DNA from: an uncultured SAR86 cluster bacterium
Lineage (GTDB): Bacteria; Pseudomonadota; Gammaproteobacteria; Magnimaribacterales; Magnimaribacteraceae
Assembly (NCBI GenBank): GCA_902618945.1
Contig: CACNCK010000006.1
Coordinates: 1-64,000 of the forward strand
Length of the DNA stretch: 64,000 nucleotides
Direction: 5' to 3'
Shown here: in pieces, positions 20,176 to 30,955 of the stretch
Layout of the letters: each line of letters opens with the position of its first letter
Numbering within the stretch: the stretch's first letter is position 1
Translations under genes and position numbers: made by a program
The notes under the pieces: generated by a model
The model's input: the letters and a program-made list of their open reading frames with translations, nothing else
Databases searched by the model: none
Told to the model about the DNA's origin: nothing

Positions 20176-22222
20176 GCTTAAAGAGATTAATTACAAACTT
20201 AATAAGAATATCATAAAGTGCTTAATTCTTTGTGGAGTTATCTTTACGAATCACAATGTATTTTCAGAGGCAAAGTACTACGAAAGCGACTCAAGTATCG
20301 AACTAATATCAGAAACATACTACATTCAACCTGGAGACAGTTTTATGTTGGGTGTTAAATTTAAACTTGCAAAAGATTGGCATACTTACTGGGAAAATCC
20401 AGGTGATGCCGGTGAAGGAGCTACTATAGATTGGATATTGCCAAAAGGTTTAGAAGCTTCATCAATTCTTTGGCCAGGACCAGAAAGGATTCCCGTTGAG
20501 CCCTTAATGACTTTTGGTTATAACAATGAAGTGGTTTTATTAACAAAGATATCTTCATCAAATGACATTGAGTTTCCTATTAATATTGAAGCGAAAGTTG
20601 GTTGGTTTACGTGCAAAGATATATGTATTCCTCAAGAAGGTACCGTAGACATTCAAATAAATGAAGGTTTATTCATATCTTCATCAAATCGAGAAGAAAT
20701 AAATGATTATTTAGAAACAGTGCCTAGTGACTTTAATCAAGAATATCGAATTGAGAAATTAGATGATAGTTTCTTCCTTCAGACGTCTATAAAAGATGGA
20801 GAACATTTTGATGACATCTATTTCTTTCCTAAAGAATACGGCTTAACCAGTTATGTTGAAGAACAAATTTTTGAAAAGAATCAAAATAGTTTCATTTTAG
20901 AAATTAAAGCTTCTAAAGCTGATCTTAATTTAAGTAAATTTGAAGGTGTAATAGAGGCGTCAAACAAAGAAGGTAAATCCTATTATCAAATATCATTCCC
21001 TCTGACTGCAGATTTACCAAAAAATGAACAAGGAATATTGCTATTGATTGTGTTTGCTTTCCTTGGCGGATTGATCCTTAACATCATGCCATGTGTATTT
21101 CCCATACTTAGCATCAAAATATTGAGATTTATGGAACATGGAGAAAATTCAGCCTCAAAAGCCTATAAATTCGGATTATTTTATACCTTAGGGGTAATCT
21201 TGAGTTTCTTGTTAATTGCACTACTTTTAATCTTATTAAAATCAAGTGGTGAAAATATAGGTTGGGGATTTCAGCTACAGTACCCCTTAGTCATAAGTAT
21301 TCTTTTTTATTTATTTGTTGCACTAGGCTTTATGTTCATGAGTAATTTAGTCTTTGGCAGTCAAATGGGGCAATTGAGCTCTATGGCCCAAGTAAAGAAT
21401 GAATCTCTCGAATCTTTTCTTACAGGCATCTTAGCGGTAGTAGTGGCCTCGCCTTGTACAGCTCCTTTCATGGGTTCTGCAATTGGTTTTGCATTGCTTC
21501 AGCCCAGTGGAAGTTCATTTCTTATTTTTCTTAGCTTAGGATTTGGATTTGCACTTCCTTACTTAGTGCTCAGTGTAAAGCCTTCATTATTATCTTTCTT
21601 ACCAAAACCTGGTGCATGGATGGAGACGTTCAAACAATTTATGGCATTTCCTATGTGGGCATCCGCTCTTTGGCTTTTGTGGGTATTAAGCGGTCAGGTA
21701 GATAGCAATACAGTGTTATTGGTCTTAGTTGGCGGTCTAGTTATCAGCCTTTCATTATGGATATTAGAAAAGAATACTTCATCTCAAAAGTGGATAAGGT
21801 GGTTGGTAAGATTTTTTGTTTTAATTTTAGTTGTGGGTTCAATATCAATTATTCCAACTGAATACAGCACTAAAGATACTCAAGAAGAAAAAGTTTTTAG
21901 TGAAGAAATATTGAATGAATATAGAGAAGCTAAAGAACTTGTCTTTTTAAATTTCACAGCTGACTGGTGTATTACTTGCAAGGTAAATGAAAGAGTTGCT
22001 TTGAGTTCAAAGAAAGTCACCGAATTAATGATTAAACGCAATATTATCTATCTAGAGGCTGATTGGACTAGGAAAGATGGAGTCATTGCCAAAAAATTAG
22101 AACAATTTGGTAGAACTGGTGTACCTCTATATTTACTTTATCCTTCAGAGGGCGAACCAATTATATTGCCAGAAATTCTTACAGAAGATATTCTATTAAG
22201 ATATCTAAACGAGCTTAGCTGA
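20174..22222 (+). CDS. protein-disulfide reductase DsbD/ScsB-type (periplasmic domain, TM domain, C-terminal thioredoxin)
   Basis: HTYWENPGDAGEGATIDWILP N-domain; GLILNIMPCVFPILSIKIL; SPCTAPFMGSAIGFAL; TADWCITCKVNE. Confidence 0.93.
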   Translation: MLKEINYKLNKNIIKCLILCGVIFTNHNVFSEAKYYESDSSIELISETYYIQPGDSFMLGVKFKLAKDWHTYWENPGDAGEGATIDWILPKGLEASSILWPGPERIPVEPLMTFGYNNEVVLLTKISSSNDIEFPINIEAKVGWFTCKDICIPQEGTVDIQINEGLFISSSNREEINDYLETVPSDFNQEYRIEKLDDSFFLQTSIKDGEHFDDIYFFPKEYGLTSYVEEQIFEKNQNSFILEIKASKADLNLSKFEGVIEASNKEGKSYYQISFPLTADLPKNEQGILLLIVFAFLGGLILNIMPCVFPILSIKILRFMEHGENSASKAYKFGLFYTLGVILSFLLIALLLILLKSSGENIGWGFQLQYPLVISILFYLFVALGFMFMSNLVFGSQMGQLSSMAQVKNESLESFLTGILAVVVASPCTAPFMGSAIGFALLQPSGSSFLIFLSLGFGFALPYLVLSVKPSLLSFLPKPGAWMETFKQFMAFPMWASALWLLWVLSGQVDSNTVLLVLVGGLVISLSLWILEKNTSSQKWIRWLVRFFVLILVVGSISIIPTEYSTKDTQEEKVFSEEILNEYREAKELVFLNFTADWCITCKVNERVALSSKKVTELMIKRNIIYLEADWTRKDGVIAKKLEQFGRTGVPLYLLYPSEGEPIILPEILTEDILLRYLNELS

Positions 22223-22833
22223 TGAAAAAATTTATTACTCTCACTTTCCTGATTTTCTATTTTTCACAATTCTTATCGAGTTATGTAGAAAATGAGGATA
22301 GCGCACCCGAATTCAAATTATCTGACAGCTATGGAAACGAAATATCTCTAAGTTCATTCATAGGTAAAAAAGTTGTACTGGAGTGGACAAATCATGGGTG
22401 TCCTTATGTTGCAAAGCATTATGAGACAGGAAATATGCAGTCTACTCAAGAATTTGCTAAAGAAGAAGAAATCATATGGTTGAGCATTATTTCCTCAGCT
22501 CCAGGCACTCAAGGATACGTTTCATCGGATGAAGCCAATGCGCTAACCATTACGAGGAAGGCTTCTCCATCACATGTTCTATTCGATCCAACAGGCGAAG
22601 TTGGTCGAATTTATGATGCCAAGACTACTCCTCATATGTATATAATCAATGAGGAAGGCCTACTAAAATATCAGGGAGCAATTGATGATGCTGGTGGTAG
22701 AGGGTTTATGAGTAGAGATCTTCTAAAAGCAAAGAACTATGTAAAAGAGAGCCTGAAAGAGATGGGTACCGGCGAAGCAATATCTTCACCAGTTACAAAG
22801 CCTTATGGGTGTTCTGTAAAATATGCCTCTTGA
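22222..22833 (+). CDS. thioredoxin-like/redoxin family secreted protein
   Basis: VLEWTNHGCPYVAKHY; FDPTGEVGRIYDAKTTPHMYII. Confidence 0.88.
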   Translation: MKKFITLTFLIFYFSQFLSSYVENEDSAPEFKLSDSYGNEISLSSFIGKKVVLEWTNHGCPYVAKHYETGNMQSTQEFAKEEEIIWLSIISSAPGTQGYVSSDEANALTITRKASPSHVLFDPTGEVGRIYDAKTTPHMYIINEEGLLKYQGAIDDAGGRGFMSRDLLKAKNYVKESLKEMGTGEAISSPVTKPYGCSVKYAS

Positions 22834-22838
22834 AAGAT

Positions 22839-23165
22839 TTATTCCGGGGCTTTAAATACTGATCCTAGCTTTTGTCCTAATCCCATATCTCCCGAAAACT
22901 TAACTTTACCTTGCATAAAAGCTCCCATTGCCGCTTGCTGATCTCCAGAAAATACTTTTTCCATAGTCTCTTGGCTATCAAAAGTTAAAGTTAAACCTGG
23001 ATCTTCATGCTCAGACTCTACTACAGATAAAGCTCCATCATTTATATCCACATAGAAATTTGTTAGATCTTCGATATTAATTTGAATTGTTGCTTTTATT
23101 CCTTTAGCACCTTCAGCATCAAAGGCAGTTTCAAGTCCACTTTTTAATTCTTCAAAAGTTGCCAT
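22839..23165 (-). CDS. SCP2 sterol-binding domain protein
   Basis: ~100 aa; DPGLTLTFDSQETMEKVFSGDQQAAMGAFMQGKVKFSGDMGLGQKL. Confidence 0.9.
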   Translation of the reverse strand: MATFEELKSGLETAFDAEGAKGIKATIQINIEDLTNFYVDINDGALSVVESEHEDPGLTLTFDSQETMEKVFSGDQQAAMGAFMQGKVKFSGDMGLGQKLGSVFKAPE

Positions 23166-23258
23166 ATTTACTCCATTTCATTTTTTTGTGGACTTATCTT
23201 CTCAAATTAAGTGAACTTAAACCACCCTATGCGGAAATAAATTGATAAAATTTTTGTC

Positions 23259-24143
23259 ATGGATAGAAAAGACATAGATCAACAAGCTAAAAAAGATTTC
23301 TCAAGTAAGATTAATGAGCAAGTAGGAAGAACTTCTAGTAGAGAATTAACTCTCACAAAGCACATGACTGAAGAACAGAAAAAAAGTTGGAATGATTCAG
23401 GCTATATTTTGATACCTAATTTTGTTGATGAGAACTTCTGTAATGAGATGAATGATGAAGTGATAAGCATCATAAAATCTATTGTTCCAGAGGATAGTGC
23501 TTTTAGTCACGCCTATGCGGGTGATGGTCACATAGCGATAAGAGAAATGAAACCCAGTAAAAATGCTACTAGCATTGAGGATGAGATATCCAAGCTCTTT
23601 AGAATTCACTCAAAGGGTATTTTTAATTCATTTATCAGAGATGAGACCTTATGCAATCTACTGGAAGATATAATTGGACCTGATATAGATTGTTTTCTAA
23701 GTCAATTTATATTCAAGAATCCAGGAGCATGGGGACAACCCTGGCATCAAGATTCTTCTTATTTTCCTTTCGACAGAGAACCGCAAGTTGCAGCTTGGTT
23801 AGCAACAAGCGAAGCTACACTAGATAATGGATGTCTGGTAGTTCTTCCTGGTTCACATCATGAACATCTTCATGAACATCTACCGGATGAAAGAAAAGAA
23901 TCAAATTATGGATATACCGAAATAAAGGATCATGATTTCAGCGATGAAATACCAATGACCTTAAATAAAGGGGATTTACTATTGTTTCACAGCTTTCTAA
24001 TGCATAAATCCTATGACAATAGGTCTGATTCTAGAAGAACAGCAATGGTTTATCATTTTGCTGAAACCGGTACTGATTATGGAGCTATTGATAGTCCAAC
24101 TAACGAGTGGATCTCTATTAGAGGTCGTGGACTAAATGCTTAA
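23259..24143 (+). CDS. phytanoyl-CoA dioxygenase family protein
   Basis: PWHQDSSYFPFDREPQVAAWLATSEATLDNGCLVVLPGSHHEH; LLFHSFLMHKS. Confidence 0.92.
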   Translation: MDRKDIDQQAKKDFSSKINEQVGRTSSRELTLTKHMTEEQKKSWNDSGYILIPNFVDENFCNEMNDEVISIIKSIVPEDSAFSHAYAGDGHIAIREMKPSKNATSIEDEISKLFRIHSKGIFNSFIRDETLCNLLEDIIGPDIDCFLSQFIFKNPGAWGQPWHQDSSYFPFDREPQVAAWLATSEATLDNGCLVVLPGSHHEHLHEHLPDERKESNYGYTEIKDHDFSDEIPMTLNKGDLLLFHSFLMHKSYDNRSDSRRTAMVYHFAETGTDYGAIDSPTNEWISIRGRGLNA

Positions 24144-26223
24144 ATTTTTAAAATTAATAGGATTAGTTTTAAGTCCTTTTCTTTTAATATTTATCTATGT
24201 CTTTATTTCCTCTTCAGGCCTAGTTGGTAATCTTCCTGAAGATGGAGAATTAGTCTATTCTCCTAGACCAGTTGACAATATTCCATTAAGTGAAAAGCAA
24301 ATATTTTTTGGTGATTTGCATGTTCACACTACCTTTTCACAAGATGCATTTCTCTTCAGCTTGCCCATGCTTCAGGGAGAAGGAGTTCATCCTCCGGCTG
24401 ATGCATGTAATTTTGCTCGTTTTTGCTCCTCTTTGGACTTTTTTTCAATTACTGACCACGCAGAAGGAATGACTAAGAAGATGTGGCAAGATTCCTTAGA
24501 ATCTATGAGGAACTGTGATTCTATTTCAGATGGAAACAATAAGGATTTGGTTGTTTTTGCCGGTTGGGAATGGACACAAATGGGGGCTAATCCAGAAACA
24601 CACTATGCGCATAAAAATGTAATCCTTAGAGACTTAAATAATGTTCCTGATGTACCAATTGGAGCAGGTCTTACCGGTCTTGATTTGCTGATTGAAAATG
24701 GCCTGACACCTTTTTTACCATTAGTTGCTGATTTTCCTCCTGAAGCAATTGATTTTGATTTTCTAAAATTTAGAGATGAATCCTATTCGATCCCATTTTG
24801 TGATCAAGAAAGGAATTTAAATGAGGAATGTAAGGAAAGGGCCGAAACTCCCAAAGAATTATTTGGTAAACTCGATGAGCTAGGTTTAGAAGCAATTGTC
24901 ATACCGCATGGGACAACATGGGGAATACACTCTCCAGCGAATTCTAGTATGAGCTCCCAACTCTATAATGGTAATCATGATCCTGATAAACAAAGACTTA
25001 TGGAAGTATATTCGGGTCATGGAAATTCAGAAATCTATCAGAAATTTCTTCATGCTGAAGAAATTTCTCCAGGAATATTCAAATGCCCTCCTCCAACAGA
25101 TAACTTTGAGCCTTGTTGCTGGAGGGCGGGATTAATAGTTAATGAACAATGTAAAAAGGAAACTGGTGTTGCATGTACAGAGAAAGCAAATGATATTAAA
25201 GAACAGTTTGCCAATAATGCCTCAGGATTATTAAGATTTGGTCTTGTTGAAAATGCAACAGAAGAAGATTGGAATCAATGTGGACAACTAAAAGATTCTT
25301 TTCTTCCAGCCTATACCTACAGGCCTGCTATGAGCTCTCAAGCTGCATTAGCATCTCAAATTAATACAAGTGGAGTCTTAAATTCCTTTAAATTAGGTCT
25401 CATAGGATCAACAGATAATCATAAGGCCAGGGCTGGAGCAGGTTATAAAGAATTTGCAAGAAAATCGATGGGGGATTCTTGGGGAGCGAAAGATAATTTA
25501 ACTTGGATATTACCTCCTGAACGTGGTGCATCTTTTTATTCAACAGGAGGTTTAGTAGCAGTTCATGCTGATAGGTTAGATAGGCACAAAATTTATGATT
25601 CTTTGTATGAGAGAGAAGTATACGCAACATCGGGTGAAAGAATCTTACTTTGGTTTAATTTAATTAATGGTCAGGAAGAAGTTCCTATGGGAAGTGAATT
25701 GGCTTTTTCTGAGAATCCATTTTTTGAAGTAAGAGCTGTTGGATCTTATAAACAGCTTCCTGGGTGTCCTGATTATGTAAATAATTCTATGTCAAAAGAA
25801 GAGATAGAACGTCTTTGCTTAAATGAGTGCTATAACCCAACTAACGAGAGAAATTTAATAGATAGAATTGAGGTTATTAAAATAATACCTACCGAAAATT
25901 TAGATGCATTGGATAATGCTATTCAAGACCCATGGTTAGTTTTTGAGTGCAATGACACCGGCCAAGGTTGTTTGATATCTTTCGAAGACAAACAATTTAC
26001 TGAAGAAAAAGTTAGTTCCGTTTACTACATAAGAGCCATTCAAGAAGAAAGCCTAGCTGTGGGGGGAGACCCTCTTCGTTGTGAATACAACGAAAAAGGA
26101 GAATGTATAAAAATTAAGCCCTGTTATGCCAGTGGACCGGATTTTGAACCTTCTGATGACTGTTTAGCTCCTATTGGAGAAAGGGCTTGGTCATCCCCAA
26201 TTTTCTTAAACTATCTAAATTAA
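24136..26223 (+). CDS. DUF3604 domain-containing protein
   Basis: FFGDLHVHTTFSQDAF; ITDHAEGM; VFAGWEWTQMGANPETHYAHKNVI; GSTDNHKARAGAGYKEF. Confidence 0.93.
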   Translation: MLKFLKLIGLVLSPFLLIFIYVFISSSGLVGNLPEDGELVYSPRPVDNIPLSEKQIFFGDLHVHTTFSQDAFLFSLPMLQGEGVHPPADACNFARFCSSLDFFSITDHAEGMTKKMWQDSLESMRNCDSISDGNNKDLVVFAGWEWTQMGANPETHYAHKNVILRDLNNVPDVPIGAGLTGLDLLIENGLTPFLPLVADFPPEAIDFDFLKFRDESYSIPFCDQERNLNEECKERAETPKELFGKLDELGLEAIVIPHGTTWGIHSPANSSMSSQLYNGNHDPDKQRLMEVYSGHGNSEIYQKFLHAEEISPGIFKCPPPTDNFEPCCWRAGLIVNEQCKKETGVACTEKANDIKEQFANNASGLLRFGLVENATEEDWNQCGQLKDSFLPAYTYRPAMSSQAALASQINTSGVLNSFKLGLIGSTDNHKARAGAGYKEFARKSMGDSWGAKDNLTWILPPERGASFYSTGGLVAVHADRLDRHKIYDSLYEREVYATSGERILLWFNLINGQEEVPMGSELAFSENPFFEVRAVGSYKQLPGCPDYVNNSMSKEEIERLCLNECYNPTNERNLIDRIEVIKIIPTENLDALDNAIQDPWLVFECNDTGQGCLISFEDKQFTEEKVSSVYYIRAIQEESLAVGGDPLRCEYNEKGECIKIKPCYASGPDFEPSDDCLAPIGERAWSSPIFLNYLN

Positions 26224-26264
26224 AGCTAAAGATGATAATATGCCATCTCAAATGTTAATAGTAG

Positions 26265-27278
26265 ATGGATTTTAGCGGTAACCACATCCTTTCTATAGAT
26301 CAGTTCGATCGTAAAGGCATAGAAAAATTATTTTCTGTTGCAGATAAATTAGAACCTTTCGCCTCCAAAGAAAAAATAACACGAGTGCTTGAAGGCGCGA
26401 TCCTAGGGAATATGTTCTTTGAACCAAGTACAAGAACTAGGATAAGCTTTGGTGCTTCATTTAACTTACTTGGAGGAAATGTAAGAGAAATTACAGAAGT
26501 AGGAAGCTCTTCCCTAGCTAAAGGTGAATCTCTTGCAGATACAGCTCAAGTTCTAAGTGGATACAGCGATATTATAGTTATGCGACATCCTGAGAATGGA
26601 TCAGTAAAACGCTTTGCAGATTCAAGTAGAGTTCCGGTGATAAATGCTGGAGATGGATCAAATGAGCATCCCTCTCAAGCTCTTCTAGATCTCTATACTA
26701 TTCAAAAAGAACTGTCAGAAAATAATAAAACGTTAGATGGCCTTAGAATCGCCTTAGTGGGAGATTTGAAATATGGAAGAGCCGTTCACTCATTATGTAA
26801 AATTCTCTCTTTTTACTCTAATGTAAAATTAAATCTCATTTCTCCTAAAGAACTAAAACTTCCTCCGGAGTTATTAAATCAGCTAAATGAATCTGGTCTA
26901 GGTCTATCTGAGACTGGGAATCTTGAAGAGGGAATATCTGAAGTTGATATTATTTATATAACGAGAATTCAAGAAGAAAGGTTTAAGAGTAAATCAGATG
27001 CCAATAAATACAGAGGACTACTAAGCCTTAACCAGTCTATTTATACTGCTAATTGTGAACCAAATACCGTAATTATGCATCCTTTACCCAGAGACTCTAG
27101 AAGTGATGCAAATGAATTAGATAGCGACTTATACGAAAATCCCAATCTAGCAATTTTTAGGCAGGCAGATAATGGCGTTGTAATTAGAATGGCCATGTTT
27201 GCTTTAGTTCTGGGTATAGAGGACAAAATTGAGGAATCTTCAAAATTAGTAAACTGGAATGTAGGTTTGGATAATTAG
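26265..27278 (+). CDS. pyrB: aspartate carbamoyltransferase catalytic chain
   Basis: FFEPSTRTRISFGASFNLLGGNV; ADTAQVLSGYSDIIVMRHPENGS; NAGDGSNEHPSQALLDLYTI; HPLPRDSR. Confidence 0.93.
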   Translation: MDFSGNHILSIDQFDRKGIEKLFSVADKLEPFASKEKITRVLEGAILGNMFFEPSTRTRISFGASFNLLGGNVREITEVGSSSLAKGESLADTAQVLSGYSDIIVMRHPENGSVKRFADSSRVPVINAGDGSNEHPSQALLDLYTIQKELSENNKTLDGLRIALVGDLKYGRAVHSLCKILSFYSNVKLNLISPKELKLPPELLNQLNESGLGLSETGNLEEGISEVDIIYITRIQEERFKSKSDANKYRGLLSLNQSIYTANCEPNTVIMHPLPRDSRSDANELDSDLYENPNLAIFRQADNGVVIRMAMFALVLGIEDKIEESSKLVNWNVGLDN

Positions 27279-28441
27279 GTTAAAGAACTTTCTATATCTT
27301 CCAACAAATCGTCGATAGACTCTATACCTGCTGAAAGCCTCACTAGACCATCACTTATTCCAATCTCTTCTCGAATTTCAGGTGGAACTGATGCGTGAGT
27401 CATAATTGCTGGGTGCTCAATAAGACTCTCAACTCCCCCTAGACTCTCTGCCAAAGAAAATAATTTCGTTTTTTCAAGAAAGTTAGTAGCACTTTCTAAA
27501 CCGCCTTTTATTACCACCGATATCATACCTCCGAATCCATTCATTTGCTTCTTGGCAATATTGTGCTGTGGATGACTTTCCAGACCAGGATAAATTACTT
27601 TCTCAATTGAAGAATGGGACTCTAAAAAAAAAGCAATATCCAGCGCATTTTTACAATGTCTCTCCATTCTAACTGGCAGGGTCTTTAAACTTCTCAATAG
27701 CAAAAATGAATCAAATGGATTCATAATTGAACCTACGGCATTTTGAAGATAAAGAATTTCGTTAGCTATTTTTTCTTTATCTGGCGAACAAACTACAACT
27801 CCTCCTATTAAGTCCGAATGACCATTCAAGTACTTAGTTGCAGAATGAACGACAATATCAAAACCTAGTTCTATTGGATTCTGAACAAAAGGAGAGCAGA
27901 AAGTATTATCGCAAACTGAGATTAAGTTATGTTGTTTAGCAAAAGCGGAGATAGCAGATAAATCAGCGATTTTAAGAAGAGGATTTGTAGGGCTCTCAAC
28001 CCAAATCATTCTGGTCTTATCATTAATTGATGCTTCAAGGTTATTTAGATCGCTTAAATCACAAAATGTAAAATCGAGTCCAGCAGAGCGTTTTCTTACA
28101 TTCTCAAAAAGTCGATAAGTTCCCCCGTACAAATCATCCATTGCAATCACATGATCTCCCGCATTTAGTAGTTCTAATACAGTTGCACTTGCTGCCATAC
28201 CGGAAGCAAAAGCATATCCGAAAGTGCTACCCTCTAGATCAGCTATGCAAGATTCCAGTGCTTTACGAGTTGGGTTAGTGCTTCTTGAATAATCATAGCC
28301 TTTGTGGACTCCTGGACTTTCTTGCACGTAAGTTGAGCTTGTATAAATAGGAGTCATTATGGCCCCAGTAGTTGGATCAGGTTCTTGTCCAGCATGAATG
28401 GCTCTTGTTTCAAACCCTTGTTTATTCTTTTTTAAAGACAT
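27275..28441 (-). CDS. trans-sulfuration PLP enzyme (cystathionine gamma-synthase/lyase family)
   Basis: FETRAIHAGQEPDPTTGAIMTPIY; YDYSRSTNPTRKALE; VHSATKYLNGHSDLIGG. Confidence 0.95.
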   Translation of the reverse strand: MSLKKNKQGFETRAIHAGQEPDPTTGAIMTPIYTSSTYVQESPGVHKGYDYSRSTNPTRKALESCIADLEGSTFGYAFASGMAASATVLELLNAGDHVIAMDDLYGGTYRLFENVRKRSAGLDFTFCDLSDLNNLEASINDKTRMIWVESPTNPLLKIADLSAISAFAKQHNLISVCDNTFCSPFVQNPIELGFDIVVHSATKYLNGHSDLIGGVVVCSPDKEKIANEILYLQNAVGSIMNPFDSFLLLRSLKTLPVRMERHCKNALDIAFFLESHSSIEKVIYPGLESHPQHNIAKKQMNGFGGMISVVIKGGLESATNFLEKTKLFSLAESLGGVESLIEHPAIMTHASVPPEIREEIGISDGLVRLSAGIESIDDLLEDIESSLT

Positions 28442-28446
28442 AAAAA

Positions 28447-29832
28447 CTATTTGAATTTATTACGATAGTAATTAATTAAATCTACTTTAGTTACGAAACC
28501 AATAAAAGTTTCACCATCAAAAATTATGGCTACTTTACCTTCAGTAAGTATTGAAAGTAATTCATCTTTCGAGGCATCAAATTTTAATGTGTCTAAATGA
28601 TCCATCATGTAATCAGAAACATTATTAGAGAAAGAAGATTGATCTTTGCTAACAGCAAAAAGTAAATCTTCTTCATCGAGAATACCCACTAACTTATCTC
28701 CTTTCATAACCGGTATTTGAGATACGTCCGATGCTCTCATTCTATTGTATGCAACAAGTAAAGAATCGGTTTCGTTGACACTTATCATTTCTCCTTTATC
28801 AGCTCTTCTATTGATTAAATCCCTTAAGTCTCCATAAGTTTTTAAATCAAGGAGATTGTTATCCTGCAACCAGGCCTTATTGAAAGCTTTTGATAAATAT
28901 TTGTTACCTGTGTCACATATAAAGGTCACTACATTTTTATGTTCCTTTTGCTTACGACACCACTTTGCTGCAGCAGCAACCAAAGTGCCTGTGGAAGATC
29001 CGCCAAGAATACCCTCTTCTTTCAAAATGATTTGTAAGACTTCAAAAGCTTCTTTATCTGAGACTGTTTCAGCATCATCCATAAGAGAGACCTCGAATGT
29101 ATCTGGAATGAAATCTTCTCCTACACCTTCTACTAGCCAGCTTCCGCCATCGTAATTATATTCACCTTTGAGAACTGCATCTGAAATTACGGAACCTTCA
29201 GGATCGGCTGCAACCATGCAGATAGATGGATCTTTAGACTTGAAGAACTCTGCAAGTCCTGTAAGTGTTCCACCAGAGCCTACCCCTGCTACTACTGCAT
29301 CGATATTCCCTTGCATTTGCTCCCATATTTCAGGTGCTGTGGTTGTCCTGTGAGCAGTTGGATTAGCTGGGTTACCAAATTGATTTGCAAGAAATGCTCC
29401 TGGTGTTTCTTGGGCTAACTTTCTAGCCATATCTTGATAATATTCAGGATGACCTTCTGGAACATCGGATCTAGTTAAAATTATCTCAGCGCCAAGACCC
29501 TCGAGGTGTAAGATTTTTTCTCTACTCATCTTGTCTGGAATTACCAAAATAATTTTATAACCTTTTAACGCAGCTATTAATGCTAACCCAATTCCAGTAT
29601 TACCTGCTGTTGCTTCTATAATTGTTCCACCGGGCTTAAGTTCACCCGACTTCTCTGCTTCCTCAATAATAGAAAGACCGACTCGATCTTTTATGGATCC
29701 TCCAGGATTGTTCAATTCTAATTTCACATAAAGGTCGCAAGGCCCTGTATCAAGAGACTTCAATTTCATCATAGGTGTATTACCTATTAGATCTAAAAGG
29801 GAGTCATTCACGTCCATATTCATAAGGTGCAA
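28447..29832 (-). CDS. cystathionine beta-synthase (PLP domain plus C-terminal CBS pair)
   Basis: NNPGGSIKDRVGLSIIEEAE; EATAGNTGIGLA; GVGSGGTLTG; C-terminal CBS repeats. Confidence 0.93.
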   Translation of the reverse strand: MHLMNMDVNDSLLDLIGNTPMMKLKSLDTGPCDLYVKLELNNPGGSIKDRVGLSIIEEAEKSGELKPGGTIIEATAGNTGIGLALIAALKGYKIILVIPDKMSREKILHLEGLGAEIILTRSDVPEGHPEYYQDMARKLAQETPGAFLANQFGNPANPTAHRTTTAPEIWEQMQGNIDAVVAGVGSGGTLTGLAEFFKSKDPSICMVAADPEGSVISDAVLKGEYNYDGGSWLVEGVGEDFIPDTFEVSLMDDAETVSDKEAFEVLQIILKEEGILGGSSTGTLVAAAAKWCRKQKEHKNVVTFICDTGNKYLSKAFNKAWLQDNNLLDLKTYGDLRDLINRRADKGEMISVNETDSLLVAYNRMRASDVSQIPVMKGDKLVGILDEEDLLFAVSKDQSSFSNNVSDYMMDHLDTLKFDASKDELLSILTEGKVAIIFDGETFIGFVTKVDLINYYRNKFK

Positions 29833-29877
29833 ATCTTACATTAATTCTTATAAAATGATACGCATCAATATAAGGAT

Positions 29878-30726
29878 ATGACTATGGAAGAAATAAATTT
29901 AAAACAGAGAGAATTCTGGTCTGGTTCAGGTGGTGATGTTTGGGTAAACAAACAAAGTGAGATGGATATTATGCTTAATCCATTGGGAACTAAAGCAATA
30001 AGTAAACTAGATTTAAGTGGAGTAACAAAAATAATAGATATTGGTTGTGGCTGTGGCGCAACTACTCTAGAAATTGCAAAGCAATTAGGTGAAGGAGAGA
30101 TCATAGGTGTAGATATATCCGAGCCTATGCTGGCTAGGGCAGCTCAAAATGCTTCTGATCAATCTTTATCTAATGCTAATTTTCAAGTTTTAGATGTGCA
30201 AGTTGACGATATGCCATCTGATTTTGATATTGCCTTTTCTAGATTTGGTGTTATGTTTTTTGAAGATCCATACCAGGCTTTTTCAAACATATACAAATCT
30301 ATAAAAGAAAATGGTCAACTCAGTTTTGTATGTTGGCAAAATCCATCTTTGAATCCTTGGCAGAGTTTATCCTTACAAGTTATAAAAGAGTACCTTGATC
30401 TGCCCTCTCCTCCTCCAAAGAGCCCTGGACCATTTGCATTTGAAGATAAAAATTATATTTCAGATATTCTCAATCAATCTAATTTTAAAGATATAGAGAT
30501 AGAAGATAATCAAGAAGACATTGTTATGTTTTCAGGAAAATCTATTGAAGAGGCTTGTGAGGACTATCTAACTATTAATCCTGTAGTGACTGAAATGCTT
30601 AAAAATTCAAAAGAAGAACTGAAAGATGAAATCCTTAAAGCATTAGTTCTCAAGTTTTCAGAGTTTCACAATGGCGATGGGCTGTTGTTTCCAAGTGCAA
30701 CTTGGATAGTTACAGCAAGAAAGTAG
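29878..30726 (+). CDS. class I SAM-dependent methyltransferase
   Basis: IIDIGCGCGATTLEIAKQLGEGEIIGVDISEPMLARA. Confidence 0.93.
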   Translation: MTMEEINLKQREFWSGSGGDVWVNKQSEMDIMLNPLGTKAISKLDLSGVTKIIDIGCGCGATTLEIAKQLGEGEIIGVDISEPMLARAAQNASDQSLSNANFQVLDVQVDDMPSDFDIAFSRFGVMFFEDPYQAFSNIYKSIKENGQLSFVCWQNPSLNPWQSLSLQVIKEYLDLPSPPPKSPGPFAFEDKNYISDILNQSNFKDIEIEDNQEDIVMFSGKSIEEACEDYLTINPVVTEMLKNSKEELKDEILKALVLKFSEFHNGDGLLFPSATWIVTARK

Positions 30727-30833
30727 CAATTGTTCGTTTTTTATACAAAAGAATTTGCGTTTGCACTAAATTTGTACGAATAGCGATAATAAGATAGTAA
30801 AATCTATGGCATAGAGATTGCATATGATCAGGT

Positions 30834-30953
30834 ATGGAATCTAATAAAAATCTAAAACTTAAAACCCTCGGCAAAATAGGAAAAGAAATCAGCTATTTCA
30901 TTCCTTTGGTAATGGGAGTCTATTTCATAGCAAGCTTTGTAAGTTCGACCTAA
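30834..30953 (+). CDS. putative 39-aa single-TM small protein
   Basis: ATG..TAA ORF MESNKNLKLKTLGKIGKEISYFIPLVMGVYFIASFVSST; basic N-terminus then TM helix; absent from ORF track because of its size. Confidence 0.35.
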   Translation: MESNKNLKLKTLGKIGKEISYFIPLVMGVYFIASFVSST

Positions 30954-30955
30954 CC

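Noticed and set aside
28856-29155. 99-aa plus-strand ORF
   Set aside because: Antisense to cystathionine beta-synthase; shadow ORF with low-complexity Ser/Pro-rich translation.
27275-29832. Cystathionine beta-synthase plus gamma-lyase/synthase pair as unusual
   Set aside because: A common reverse-transsulfuration gene pair; ordinary.
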